This document shows positions 8,991-17,714 of a stretch of DNA of 64,000 bases, one piece after another. A model generated the notes under the pieces. That model ran no database searches. It saw only the letters and a program-made list of their open reading frames with translations, and was not told the origin of the DNA. The stretch comes from Mesorhizobium denitrificans. GTDB lineage: Bacteria > Pseudomonadota > Alphaproteobacteria > Rhizobiales > Rhizobiaceae. The stretch's first letter is position 1. Each line of letters starts with the position of its first letter. The translations under genes were made by a program, and so were the position numbers. The stretch is from positions 62,001-126,000 of the forward strand of contig NZ_QURN01000008.1 of the NCBI RefSeq assembly GCF_003403035.1, read 5' to 3'.

Positions 8991-10613
8991 TCAGGCTGGG
9001 AACAGCGATTCTACGATCAACGACGGGTCGTGGCGCGGCCCCAGCATCCCATAGGTCGAGCGCCATTGGCCTCCCAGACGCGTTGCGATAAACGCGTCCG
9101 CAATGCGCCCCGCGCCCAGCCTTCGCAGTTCCGCGCCTGCTGCTGAAAGCGCGAGTTGTTCGGTAAAGAGCCGCGCCGAGCCTTCATCGGATGCGGCGAC
9201 ATCCCGCGCCGCGCGCAGGACGGTAGTCGTATCTCCGGCATCGCGGCCAAGGCCATCCTCAATGTCGTTCAGCACTTCATCCAGAATGTTCGGCGCGCGC
9301 GACATCACGCGCAACAGATCGAGCGCCATCACATTGCCCGAGCCTTCCCAGATCGCGTTGACGGGCGCCTCGCGATAATATCGAGCCAGCGGACCATCTT
9401 CGATGTATCCATTGCCGCCGAGGCATTCCATCGCCTCGTAAAGAAGCGCGGGCGCACTCTTGCACACCCAATATTTCACGACCGGCGTCATGATCCGCGC
9501 GAAGGAGGCTTCCGCCCGGTTCTGCGATGCAAGATCAAACGACCGCGCCAGGCGCATCGAAAGTGCTGTCGCGCCCGCAACGTCCAGCGCCATATCGGCC
9601 AGCACTCGCAGCATCAGCGGCTGATCGATCAACGTTTTGCCGAACGCCTGTCTGTGGCGGGCGTGATGCACTGCCTCTGAAACGCCTGCGCGCATCAGCG
9701 CCGCCGATGCCAGCGCGCAATCGAGACGCGTCAGCGTCACCATATCCATGATCGTCTTGATGCCGCCGCCGGGATCACCGACCAGTTCGCCCAACGCGCC
9801 CGCGAACTCCACCTCAGCAGACGCGTTCGAGCGGTTACCGAGCTTGTCTTTCAAGCGCTGGAAGCGAAGGCCATTGGTGTTTCCGTCACCCAGAATGCGC
9901 GGCACGAGGAAGCAGGAAAGCCCCTCCCCGGTTTGCGCCAGCATCAGAAACGCGTCCGACATTGGCGCAGACAGAAACCATTTGTGCCCGGTCAACCTGT
10001 AGACGCTTCCACCGGCGCGCTCCGCGCGGGAGGTGTTGGCACGAACGTCCGTGCCGCCCTGCTTCTCGGTCATTCCCATGCCGAGCGTCAGCCCAGTCTT
10101 TTCGACCGGCGGCTTTTGAGAGGAGTCGTATTTGCGGCTGGTTATGCGCGGCGCCCATTCGCGAAACAGCTTGCCGCTTGCCATTAGCGCGGCCAGCGAA
10201 GCGCTCGTCATGGTAACGGGACATAGATGTCCACATTCAAGCTGCGCGGTCAGGTAATAGCGCACCGCCCGCACCTGATGGCGGCGGTTCACCTCTGCCG
10301 GCGTATTTTCCCAGATCGAACTGTGCAGCCCGTTGCCAATGGAGCGGCGCATAAGCGCGTGATAGGCCGGGTGAAATTCGACAACATCGATGCGCGTGCC
10401 TTGCCGGTCATGCGTCTTGAGTCGCGGCGCTTCTGCATTTGCGAGGCGCGCAAGCTCCTGCGCTTCCGACGAGAGCACGAATCGTCCGAGTACATCGAAA
10501 TCTTTCCGAACCTCTTCCGGAAAGTCTTCCGCGATCTGAACCAGAAGCGGGTCTTTCCGCCACGCACTGCCGCCGCTCATTGGCGGCGTCTGGTTTGTCA
10601 CTTCATGCGTCAC
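8991..10613 (-). CDS. aidB: AidB-like acyl-CoA dehydrogenase family flavoprotein
   Basis: A 540-residue FAD protein of the acyl-CoA dehydrogenase superfamily, closest in wording to AidB, the E. coli alkylation-response protein. The N-terminal AidB-type domain is followed by the dehydrogenase core with GMGMTEKQGGTDVR, HKWFLSAPMSDAF and CLGGNGYIEDGPLARYYRE, the last being the usual FAD-side motif. Its true activity is debated: proposed roles are DNA protection or destruction of alkylating agents, and acyl-CoA oxidation is also possible. It is divergent from pyrB and transcribed alone. A shorter start at MSGGSA is possible. Confidence 0.87.
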   Translation of the reverse strand: MTHEVTNQTPPMSGGSAWRKDPLLVQIAEDFPEEVRKDFDVLGRFVLSSEAQELARLANAEAPRLKTHDRQGTRIDVVEFHPAYHALMRRSIGNGLHSSIWENTPAEVNRRHQVRAVRYYLTAQLECGHLCPVTMTSASLAALMASGKLFREWAPRITSRKYDSSQKPPVEKTGLTLGMGMTEKQGGTDVRANTSRAERAGGSVYRLTGHKWFLSAPMSDAFLMLAQTGEGLSCFLVPRILGDGNTNGLRFQRLKDKLGNRSNASAEVEFAGALGELVGDPGGGIKTIMDMVTLTRLDCALASAALMRAGVSEAVHHARHRQAFGKTLIDQPLMLRVLADMALDVAGATALSMRLARSFDLASQNRAEASFARIMTPVVKYWVCKSAPALLYEAMECLGGNGYIEDGPLARYYREAPVNAIWEGSGNVMALDLLRVMSRAPNILDEVLNDIEDGLGRDAGDTTTVLRAARDVAASDEGSARLFTEQLALSAAGAELRRLGAGRIADAFIATRLGGQWRSTYGMLGPRHDPSLIVESLFPA

Positions 10614-10761
10614 GCGCTGTCTCCAAGCTGCGCAATCCCGGTACGACGAAAACAGGCATCAGAACATAGGCAGATAAACAAATAATCTGTTGAATCACAA
10701 AATGGCGACCCAAACCTAAGCTTGCGACCTGCCCGGCTGGCTCTTATAGCAATGCCTTCAG

Positions 10762-11724
10762 ATGACCCGATCTGATGAACTCCCCCTGTATCCGCACCGC
10801 CACCTGCTCGGCATACGCGGCTTGTCCCCTCATGACATCGAGGATTTGCTCGACAGGGCAGATGCAGCCGTAGCCATATCGCGTCAGGCGGAAAAGAAAT
10901 CCGCGATTCTGCGCGGTCGCACACAGATCAATCTGTTCTTTGAAGCGTCCACCCGCACGCAATCCTCGTTCGAATTGGCGGGCAAGCGCCTTGGCGCAGA
11001 CGTCATGAATATGTCAGTCGCAAGCTCTTCGGTCAAAAAAGGCGAAACGCTGATCGATACTGCGATGACGCTGAACGCCATGCGTCCCGACATTCTCATC
11101 ATCCGCCATCAATCTGCCGGGGCGGCGGCGCTGCTCGCGCAAAAAGTTGGCTGCTCGGTGGTCAATGCTGGCGATGGCGCGCATGAGCACCCTACGCAAG
11201 CCTTGCTTGACGCTCTCACGATCCGCCGCGCCAAGGGCCACATCGGCGGTCTGGTTGTGGCGATCTGCGGCGACATCCTGCATTCGCGTGTCGCCCGTTC
11301 AAACATCCTGCTGCTCAATGCGCTCGGTGCGCGCGTGCGTGTCGTGGCTCCGTCCACGCTTCTGCCCTCCGGCATCGCGGACATGAGCGTCGAGGTTTGC
11401 CGCACTATGCAGGAAGGTTTGAAGGACGCTGATGTGGTCATGATGCTACGCCTTCAACGCGAGCGCATGACCGGCTCCTTCGTGTCCTCCGTGCGGGAAT
11501 ACTTCCATTATTACGGGCTCGATGCCGCCAAGCTCGCCCACGCCAAGCCGGATGCGCTCGTCATGCATCCGGGCCCGATGAATCGCGGCGTCGAAATCGC
11601 GTCCGAAATCGCTGACGGTCCGCAAAGCGTCATTCAGGAACAGGTGGAAATGGGGGTCGCCGTCCGCATGGCCGTGATGCAGGCGTTGATGGATCCGCGC
11701 CGCAACACTGGAGCGGCACAATGA
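10762..11724 (+). CDS. pyrB: Aspartate carbamoyltransferase catalytic subunit
   Basis: Carries out the first committed step of pyrimidine synthesis: carbamoyl phosphate plus aspartate gives carbamoyl aspartate. Motifs visible in the 320 residues are the carbamoyl-phosphate loop STRTQSSFE, the HQSAGAAA and HPTQALLD motifs, and the aspartate-binding MRLQRERM and HPGPMNRG. It overlaps the next gene (a DHOase-like protein) by four bases, ATGA, so the two are translationally coupled. No regulatory pyrI gene is nearby, which fits the dodecameric class of ATCases built with a DHOase-like partner. Confidence 0.95.
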   Translation: MTRSDELPLYPHRHLLGIRGLSPHDIEDLLDRADAAVAISRQAEKKSAILRGRTQINLFFEASTRTQSSFELAGKRLGADVMNMSVASSSVKKGETLIDTAMTLNAMRPDILIIRHQSAGAAALLAQKVGCSVVNAGDGAHEHPTQALLDALTIRRAKGHIGGLVVAICGDILHSRVARSNILLLNALGARVRVVAPSTLLPSGIADMSVEVCRTMQEGLKDADVVMMLRLQRERMTGSFVSSVREYFHYYGLDAAKLAHAKPDALVMHPGPMNRGVEIASEIADGPQSVIQEQVEMGVAVRMAVMQALMDPRRNTGAAQ

Positions 11725-13007
11725 GCGTCACCGTTTTTGAGAACGCTCACATTGTCGATCCTTCGCGCGGTCTAGATGCGGTCGGTTCGCTGATAGTCGA
11801 AGGTCGCAAAATAGTTGCCAGCGGAGCGGACGCCCGCAACCAGGGGGCGCCCGAGGGCGCAACGCGTATCGATTGCAAGGGCAAGGTCCTAATTCCCGGT
11901 CTGGTCGATAGCCGCGTGTTTATCGGGGAACCCGGCGCTGAACACCGCGAAACCATCGCGTCAGCCAGCGAAGCGGCGGCTGCCGGTGGCGTCACGTCCA
12001 TCGTCATGATGCCGGACACCGATCCGGTCATCGATGATGTGGCGCTGGTCGAATTTGTCCTGCGCACTGCGCGCGACACCGCGAAGGTAAATGTGTTTCC
12101 CGCAGCCGCGATCACCAAAGGCTTTCGCGGTCAGGAACTCACCGAGTTCGGCCTGCTGCAAGAGGCGGGAGCTGTCGCACTCACCGAGGGGCGGCACACC
12201 ATCTCGAACGCTCAAGTCATGCGCCGCGCCCTCACCTATGCCCGCGACTTTGGCGCGACCATCGCTCACGAAACCAAGGACGCCGATCTGGGCGCATCCG
12301 GCGTTATGAATGAGGGGCTGTTTGCAAGCCGGCTTGGCCTCTCTGGCATTCCGCGTGAGGCCGAAGCAATACCGCTCGCCCGCGACCTGATGCTGGCGCG
12401 CCTTACAGGCGGCTCGTATCACGCCGCAAAAATCTCCAACGGCCTGTCCGCCGATGCCATCGCCCGAGCAAAGAACGAGGGCGTGAAAGCAACCGCCGGC
12501 ATTTCTATCAACAATCTCAGCCTGAACGAAAACGACATCGGCGAATACCGTACGTTCTTCCGTCTCGACCCGCCGCTGCGCTCTGAAGAGGACAGGCTCG
12601 CGATGGTCGAAGCGCTGCGCAACGGCACCATCGACGTGATTGTTTCGTCGCATGATCCGCAAGATGTTGACACCAAGCGCCTGCCATTTGCTGATGCAGC
12701 CGCAGGCGCGATCGGTTTGGAAACCATGCTCGCGGTCGCATTGAGGCTGCATCACAGTGGCGAGGTTCCTTTGCTGCGCATCGTCGAAGCGCTATCCACG
12801 GCTCCCGCACGCCTGTTCGGCCTGCCCGGTGGCACTTTGAAACCAGGCGCAGCAGCAGACTTTGCGCTGGTTGACCTCGATGAACCCTGGATCGTGCGGG
12901 AAGCGGAAATCCGTTCACGTTCCAAAAATACCTGCTTTGAAGATGCACGGCTTCAAGGCAAAGTCTTGCAGTGCTGGGTGGCGGGCCGCAAAGTGTTCGG
13001 CAACTAA
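11721..13007 (+). CDS. Dihydroorotase-like protein, probably non-catalytic (PyrC')
   Basis: This 428-residue amidohydrolase-fold protein aligns along its length with class I dihydroorotases, but the zinc-site motif usually written DxHxHxREPG reads D63-S-R65-V-F67-I-G69-EPG. Both metal-binding histidines and the substrate arginine are replaced. The late DHAPH-type motif also reads SSHDPQD. In Pseudomonas an inactive homologue (PyrC') is needed to assemble active ATCase, and the four-base overlap with pyrB fits that role here. If so, an active dihydroorotase must be encoded elsewhere in the genome. Database labels of pyrC for this gene would mislead. Confidence 0.88.
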   Translation: MSVTVFENAHIVDPSRGLDAVGSLIVEGRKIVASGADARNQGAPEGATRIDCKGKVLIPGLVDSRVFIGEPGAEHRETIASASEAAAAGGVTSIVMMPDTDPVIDDVALVEFVLRTARDTAKVNVFPAAAITKGFRGQELTEFGLLQEAGAVALTEGRHTISNAQVMRRALTYARDFGATIAHETKDADLGASGVMNEGLFASRLGLSGIPREAEAIPLARDLMLARLTGGSYHAAKISNGLSADAIARAKNEGVKATAGISINNLSLNENDIGEYRTFFRLDPPLRSEEDRLAMVEALRNGTIDVIVSSHDPQDVDTKRLPFADAAAGAIGLETMLAVALRLHHSGEVPLLRIVEALSTAPARLFGLPGGTLKPGAAADFALVDLDEPWIVREAEIRSRSKNTCFEDARLQGKVLQCWVAGRKVFGN

Positions 13008-13024
13008 GCGGGAGGAGCCTCGCC

Positions 13025-13609
13025 TTGATAATTCTGGCTGCATTGGTGGTGGGCTATCTGCTTGGCTCAATTCCCTTCGGGCTGCTACTCACGCGTGCAG
13101 CCGGACTCGGCGATGTGCGCTCAATTGGCTCCGGCAATATCGGTGCAACGAATGTTCTGCGTACCGGCCATAAGGGCCTCGCCGCAGCAACATTGCTTCT
13201 CGATATGTTCAAGGGAACCGTCGCGGTGCTGCTCGCAAACCACTTTTTCGGCATGGAAGCCGCGATGGCGGCGGGCTTTGGCGCGTTCATCGGCCACATA
13301 TTCCCCGTCTGGCTCGGCTTCAAGGGCGGCAAGGGCGTCGCGACCTATCTCGGCGTGCTGCTTGGCTTTGGCCTAAATCCGGCGCTCGTCTTCGCTGTCG
13401 TATGGATCGCGATGGCCCTCATGTTCCGCTTTTCCTCACTCGCGGCCTTGTCTGCCGCCATCATCGTGCCGGTCTCGCTCTTTTATATGGGCATGCCCAT
13501 GGTCGCGCTCATGTTTGGCGTGATGAGTGTCATCGTATTCTGGAAGCATCGCGCGAATATCCAGCGCTTGGCCGCCGGAACCGAATCGAAGATCGGCTCC
13601 AAAGGCTAA
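13025..13609 (+). CDS. plsY: Glycerol-3-phosphate acyltransferase PlsY
   Basis: Transfers acyl groups from acyl phosphate to glycerol-3-phosphate, the first step of phospholipid synthesis, in the inner membrane. The PlsY signatures are present: [22 protein letters not shown], and [18 protein letters not shown] with the acyl-phosphate-binding GGKG. Five or so membrane segments are visible in 194 residues. The start chosen is TTG at 13025, because GGAGGAG lies at 13011-13017 and the first residues [14 protein letters not shown] fit the family start; the longer frame upstream runs into the preceding gene. Confidence 0.93.
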   Translation: MIILAALVVGYLLGSIPFGLLLTRAAGLGDVRSIGSGNIGATNVLRTGHKGLAAATLLLDMFKGTVAVLLANHFFGMEAAMAAGFGAFIGHIFPVWLGFKGGKGVATYLGVLLGFGLNPALVFAVVWIAMALMFRFSSLAALSAAIIVPVSLFYMGMPMVALMFGVMSVIVFWKHRANIQRLAAGTESKIGSKG

Positions 13610-13612
13610 ACA

Positions 13613-14725
13613 GTGGTTTTACAGCTTAGTGACCGCCAGCGGCTGCAATGGCTGCGGCTCATCCGCACGCCCAATGTCGGCCCTGCCAGTTTTCGCGACC
13701 TCATAAATCGCTTTGGCTCTGCCGAGGCCGCGCTCGATATGCTGCCAGAGCTTGCCGCACGCGGTGGCGCACGGCGCGCGGTCCGCATCCCCACGCTCGC
13801 GGAGGCCGAGGCGGAACTCGTCGCCGTTCGCAAAGTGGGTGCGCGCATCATCGCCATCGGCGAGGCGAGCTATCCCGCGAATATGGCGCAGATGGATAAC
13901 CCGCCTCCGCTCATAACCGTTTTCGGATCGGATCAAGTCTTTGCGAGCCCGTCCGTTTCAATCGTCGGCGCGCGCAACGCATCGCTCGCAGGCATCAACT
14001 TCGCCCGAAAACTGGCCACCGATTTAGGCAAACACGGCTGGACAGTAACGTCCGGCATGGCGCGCGGCATCGACACCGCCGCACACAAGGGCGCACTGCA
14101 TAGCGGAACGACCGCCGTGCTCGCGGGTGGTATCGACCGCCCCTACCCGCCCGAAAACATTCCGCTGATGCACGAAATTGTGGAAAAAGGCGGCGCAATC
14201 GTTTGCGAAATGCCGTTTGGCTGGGAGCCTCGCGCGCAGGATTTTCCACGCCGCAATCGCATCATAGCGGGCCTTTCGCTCGGCCTCGTCGTTGTGGAAG
14301 CGGCCATGCGATCCGGCTCGCTCATCAGTGCGCGAATGGCAGGCGAGCAAGGCCGCGTCGTTTTCGCCGTTCCCGGCTCGCCGCTTGATCCGCGCTCTGC
14401 CGGCACCAACGGCCTGCTGAAGCAAGGCGCAATTCTCGTCACCGGCGCGGACGATATCATTGAACATCTTACCCCGATGTTGGGAATTGATGCGGCGCCA
14501 CGGGAAAGCTTTGAGGAACCCGTCGATTTTGCTGATGTGCCCATGCAGCGCGATGATGACCGCGCGCGCCTTGTTGGGCTACTCGGCCCCACCCCGACAT
14601 CCGTGGATGACCTGATCGCGCATTCCGGCGTACATCCCGCCAATGTTCAGTTGATATTGCTTGAGCTGGATCTTGCTGGTCGCCTTGAGCGCCATCGTGG
14701 CGGGCTCATTTCGCTAGTTTCTTAG
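13613..14725 (+). CDS. dprA: DNA-processing protein DprA
   Basis: DprA binds single-stranded DNA and loads RecA during natural transformation. The 370 residues contain the Rossmann-like core with VSIVGARNASLAG, the GxARGID motif in SGMARGIDTAAH, and AGGIDRPYPPEN and FPRRNRIIAGLS, all hallmark stretches. A C-terminal winged-helix-like domain (VDDLIAHSGVHPANVQLILLELDLAG) follows. It starts at GTG 13613, just after plsY. It is widespread in bacteria that are not known to be competent, so its presence alone does not show competence. Confidence 0.93.
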   Translation: MVLQLSDRQRLQWLRLIRTPNVGPASFRDLINRFGSAEAALDMLPELAARGGARRAVRIPTLAEAEAELVAVRKVGARIIAIGEASYPANMAQMDNPPPLITVFGSDQVFASPSVSIVGARNASLAGINFARKLATDLGKHGWTVTSGMARGIDTAAHKGALHSGTTAVLAGGIDRPYPPENIPLMHEIVEKGGAIVCEMPFGWEPRAQDFPRRNRIIAGLSLGLVVVEAAMRSGSLISARMAGEQGRVVFAVPGSPLDPRSAGTNGLLKQGAILVTGADDIIEHLTPMLGIDAAPRESFEEPVDFADVPMQRDDDRARLVGLLGPTPTSVDDLIAHSGVHPANVQLILLELDLAGRLERHRGGLISLVS

Positions 14726-14905
14726 CGCCATAATCGGCACGTCGCGCATTTGGCTCGCAGCCTCCCCGGCTTCGATCTGCGCCATGTCGATAAGATATGC
14801 CAGAACGTTCAAATCCTTGCTTTGCGCCATCAAACGCAATTGTCCAAGCATTGCTGCAATGTATTCGATGGCCAGCAATTGCTCATGCCCCGCATCATTC
14901 ATCAT
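14714..14905 (-). CDS. Small hypothetical helical protein
   Basis: This 63-residue protein reads as two amphipathic helices (EQLLAIEYIAAMLGQLRLM and LNVLAYLIDMAQIEAGEA) with a short tail. It has no membrane segment or known motif. It overlaps the convergent dprA end by 12 bases and has well-formed codons, which argues that it is real. I have a weak recollection of similar small conserved proteins near dprA-topA in Rhizobiales but cannot name a family. Confidence 0.58.
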   Translation of the reverse strand: MMNDAGHEQLLAIEYIAAMLGQLRLMAQSKDLNVLAYLIDMAQIEAGEAASQMRDVPIMALRN

Positions 14906-15145
14906 GTTCAGCCTGCCATTGCGCTATGAATCAGAAATAGCTAACTCGCAATTCTCAGCCTTGCAACTACAATTACTAAAACTTCACCTATTTAGATTTT
15001 AGGTTGCAGAATTGTCATCAACAAAACAACCTTCAGCCCTTGACCGAGCGGAAAAGCAAAGCCATTTGACGTGCCTTCTGCACATCTGAGAGTGCTGCCC
15101 TGCCTCATTCGCCCCTGCAGCAAGGCCCACAGAGATTAGAGATTT

Positions 15146-17713
15146 ATGGACGTTGTAGTCGTCGAGTCGCCTGCCAAGGCAAAAACCATCAACAAGTATC
15201 TTGGCCGCAATTTCAAAGTGTTGGCCTCGTTTGGCCACGTGCGCGACCTGCCCGCGAAGGATGGTTCCGTCCGTCCAGATGAGGATTTTGCGATGTCCTG
15301 GGCGGTCGATACCGCATCCGCAAAACGCCTCACGGATATCGCGAAAGCGCTTAAAGAAGCTGACGCATTGATTCTCGCAACCGACCCTGATCGCGAGGGA
15401 GAGGCCATTTCCTGGCACGTTCTGGAGGTCCTTCGGCAGAAAAAAGTGTTGAAGGATAAGCCGGTCAGCCGCGTTGTTTTCAACGCCATTACCAAGCAAT
15501 CGGTGCTGGATGCGATGGCGAATCCCCGCCAGATCGATGCACCGCTGGTCGAAGCTTATCTCGCGCGCCGCGCCCTTGATTACCTCGTGGGGTTCACGCT
15601 TTCGCCGGTGCTTTGGCGCAAGCTGCCAGGCGCGCGCTCTGCGGGCCGTGTGCAGTCTGTCGCGCTTCGCCTCGTTTGCGATCGTGAATCCGAAATCGAA
15701 CGCTTTATCCGCGAGGAATATTGGCAGATCGCTGCGCTTCTGCGCACACCACGGCACGAAGGTTTTGAAGCGCGCCTCACAGACTTCGAAGGCAAGAAGC
15801 TCCAAAAGCTGGATATCAAAAATCGCGCGCAAGCCGATAATATTAAGGCAATGCTTGAGGGCGCGTCGTTCAAAGCGCTTTCCGTTGAAGCAAAGCCTAC
15901 CAAGCGCAACCCCGGACCGCCCTTCACGACATCGACGCTCCAGCAGGCGGCTTCGTCGCGACTCGGCTTCTCCGCAAACCGCACCATGCAGGTCGCGCAG
16001 CGCCTCTATGAAGGTTTGGATATTGGCGGCGAAACCGCCGGCTTGATCACCTATATGCGTACCGACGGCGTGCAGATGGCGCCGGAAGCGATTGCCGCAG
16101 CACGCTCCACCATCGCTCGTGAGTTCGGCGAAAAATATCTGCCGGAAAAGCCGCGCTATTACGCCAACAAGGCAAAGAATGCGCAGGAAGCGCACGAGGC
16201 GATCCGCCCGACTGATTTTTCGCGCCTGCCGCAAGATGTGAAGAAATATCTCGATGCCGATCAGGCACGCCTCTATGAAATGATCTGGAAGCGTGCCGTC
16301 GCCAGCCAGATGCAGCCTGCCGAAATCGAGCGCACCACTGTCGAGATCGAGGCGATCAACGGCTCGCGCTCTGCCAAGCTGCGCGCTGTCGGCTCGGTCG
16401 TCCGCTTTGACGGCTTCATCGCGGCCTATGCCGAGATCAAGGACGAGGATTCGGAAGACGAGGACAGCAAGCGCCTGCCGGAAATTCGTTCGGGCGAAGC
16501 GCTCGAGCGCGAGGCCATCAACGCCACGCAGCATTCCACAGAGCCGCCGCCGCGCTATTCCGAGGCCTCGCTCATCAAAAAAATGGAAGAGTTGGGCATC
16601 GGTCGGCCGTCAACTTACGCAGCAACGCTCAAGACGCTCGAAGATCGCGAATATGTGGTCATCGACAAGCGCAAGCTCATCCCGCACTCGCGCGGTCGTA
16701 TCGTCACCGCGTTCCTCGAAAGCTTCTTCGAGAAGTATGTCGAATATGATTTCACCGCTGATCTGGAAGAAAAGCTGGACGAAATCTCTGATGGCAAGCT
16801 CGCCTACAAGTCCGTTCTGCGAGACTTTTGGCAGGATTTCTCCGCCGCCATCGAGAGCATCAAAGAACTTCGCGTCACCGACGTTCTGAACGCACTGAAC
16901 GATGATCTTGCGCCGCTGCTTTTCCCGGCACGCGAGGACGGCACAGATCCGCGCAGTTGCCCGAAATGCGGCAACGGCACGCTTTCGCTGAAGCTCGGCA
17001 AATACGGAGCGTTCGTCGGCTGTTCGAACTATCCTGAGTGCGGCTACACCCGTCAGCTGGGCGATGCCGCTAACGGCAACGGCGATGGCGAATCCGTAGA
17101 AGACGGGACCAAAGCACTGGGAACCGACCCGTACACCAAGGAAGAAATCACGCTGCGCTCTGGTCGTTTCGGCCCTTATGTCCAGCGCGGCGAAGGCAAG
17201 GAAGCAAAGCGCTCGAGCCTGCCGAAAGGTTGGACCACAGATTCCATCGACCATGAAAAGGCTCTCGCCCTGCTATCGCTTCCGCGCGATGTCGGTAAGC
17301 ATCCCGAAAGCGGCAAGATGATTTCCGCTGGGCTTGGGCGCTATGGTCCGTTCGTATTGCACGATGGAACCTACGCCAATCTCGAAAGCATCGAGGATGT
17401 GTTCTCCATCGGCTTGAACCGCGCCGTTTCCGTCATTGCCGAGAAGCAGCAAAAAGGTCCGCGCGCACGCGCAGGCACCCCCGCCGCACTCAAGGATTTG
17501 GGCGAGCACCCGGATGGCGGCGGCAACATCACCGTGCGCGATGGCCGCTATGGTCCTTACGTCAATTTCGGCAAGATCAACGCGACGTTGCCGAAGGGCA
17601 AAGACCCCGCAAGCGTCACAGTCGAGGAAGCCCTTGCGTTGATCGCTGCAAAGGCCGAAAAAGACTCAGCAGGCGGCGGCAAGAAGCCATTCAAGCGCGG
17701 AAAGAAGGCATAG
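15146..17713 (+). CDS. topA: DNA topoisomerase I
   Basis: Type IA topoisomerase that relaxes negative supercoils. The TOPRIM domain opens the protein (VVVESPAKAKTINKYLG) with the acidic DPDREGEA motif at about 76-83; the active-site tyrosine lies in ITYMRTDG at about residue 300. The C-terminus has one four-cysteine zinc ribbon (CPKCGNGTL ... CSNYPECG) and further degenerate copies with GRFGPYV, GRYGPFV and GRYGPYV, plus a lysine-rich tail. At 855 residues it is a normal alphaproteobacterial TopA. It is followed by rnr after one base, so the two are likely co-transcribed. Confidence 0.96.
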   Translation: MDVVVVESPAKAKTINKYLGRNFKVLASFGHVRDLPAKDGSVRPDEDFAMSWAVDTASAKRLTDIAKALKEADALILATDPDREGEAISWHVLEVLRQKKVLKDKPVSRVVFNAITKQSVLDAMANPRQIDAPLVEAYLARRALDYLVGFTLSPVLWRKLPGARSAGRVQSVALRLVCDRESEIERFIREEYWQIAALLRTPRHEGFEARLTDFEGKKLQKLDIKNRAQADNIKAMLEGASFKALSVEAKPTKRNPGPPFTTSTLQQAASSRLGFSANRTMQVAQRLYEGLDIGGETAGLITYMRTDGVQMAPEAIAAARSTIAREFGEKYLPEKPRYYANKAKNAQEAHEAIRPTDFSRLPQDVKKYLDADQARLYEMIWKRAVASQMQPAEIERTTVEIEAINGSRSAKLRAVGSVVRFDGFIAAYAEIKDEDSEDEDSKRLPEIRSGEALEREAINATQHSTEPPPRYSEASLIKKMEELGIGRPSTYAATLKTLEDREYVVIDKRKLIPHSRGRIVTAFLESFFEKYVEYDFTADLEEKLDEISDGKLAYKSVLRDFWQDFSAAIESIKELRVTDVLNALNDDLAPLLFPAREDGTDPRSCPKCGNGTLSLKLGKYGAFVGCSNYPECGYTRQLGDAANGNGDGESVEDGTKALGTDPYTKEEITLRSGRFGPYVQRGEGKEAKRSSLPKGWTTDSIDHEKALALLSLPRDVGKHPESGKMISAGLGRYGPFVLHDGTYANLESIEDVFSIGLNRAVSVIAEKQQKGPRARAGTPAALKDLGEHPDGGGNITVRDGRYGPYVNFGKINATLPKGKDPASVTVEEALALIAAKAEKDSAGGGKKPFKRGKKA

Positions 17714-17714
17714 C

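Noticed and set aside
14999-16534. Long 511-codon frame opposite topA
   Set aside because: It is antisense to a full-length topA with intact motifs and has no protein-like domains; long antisense frames are common in GC-rich DNA.
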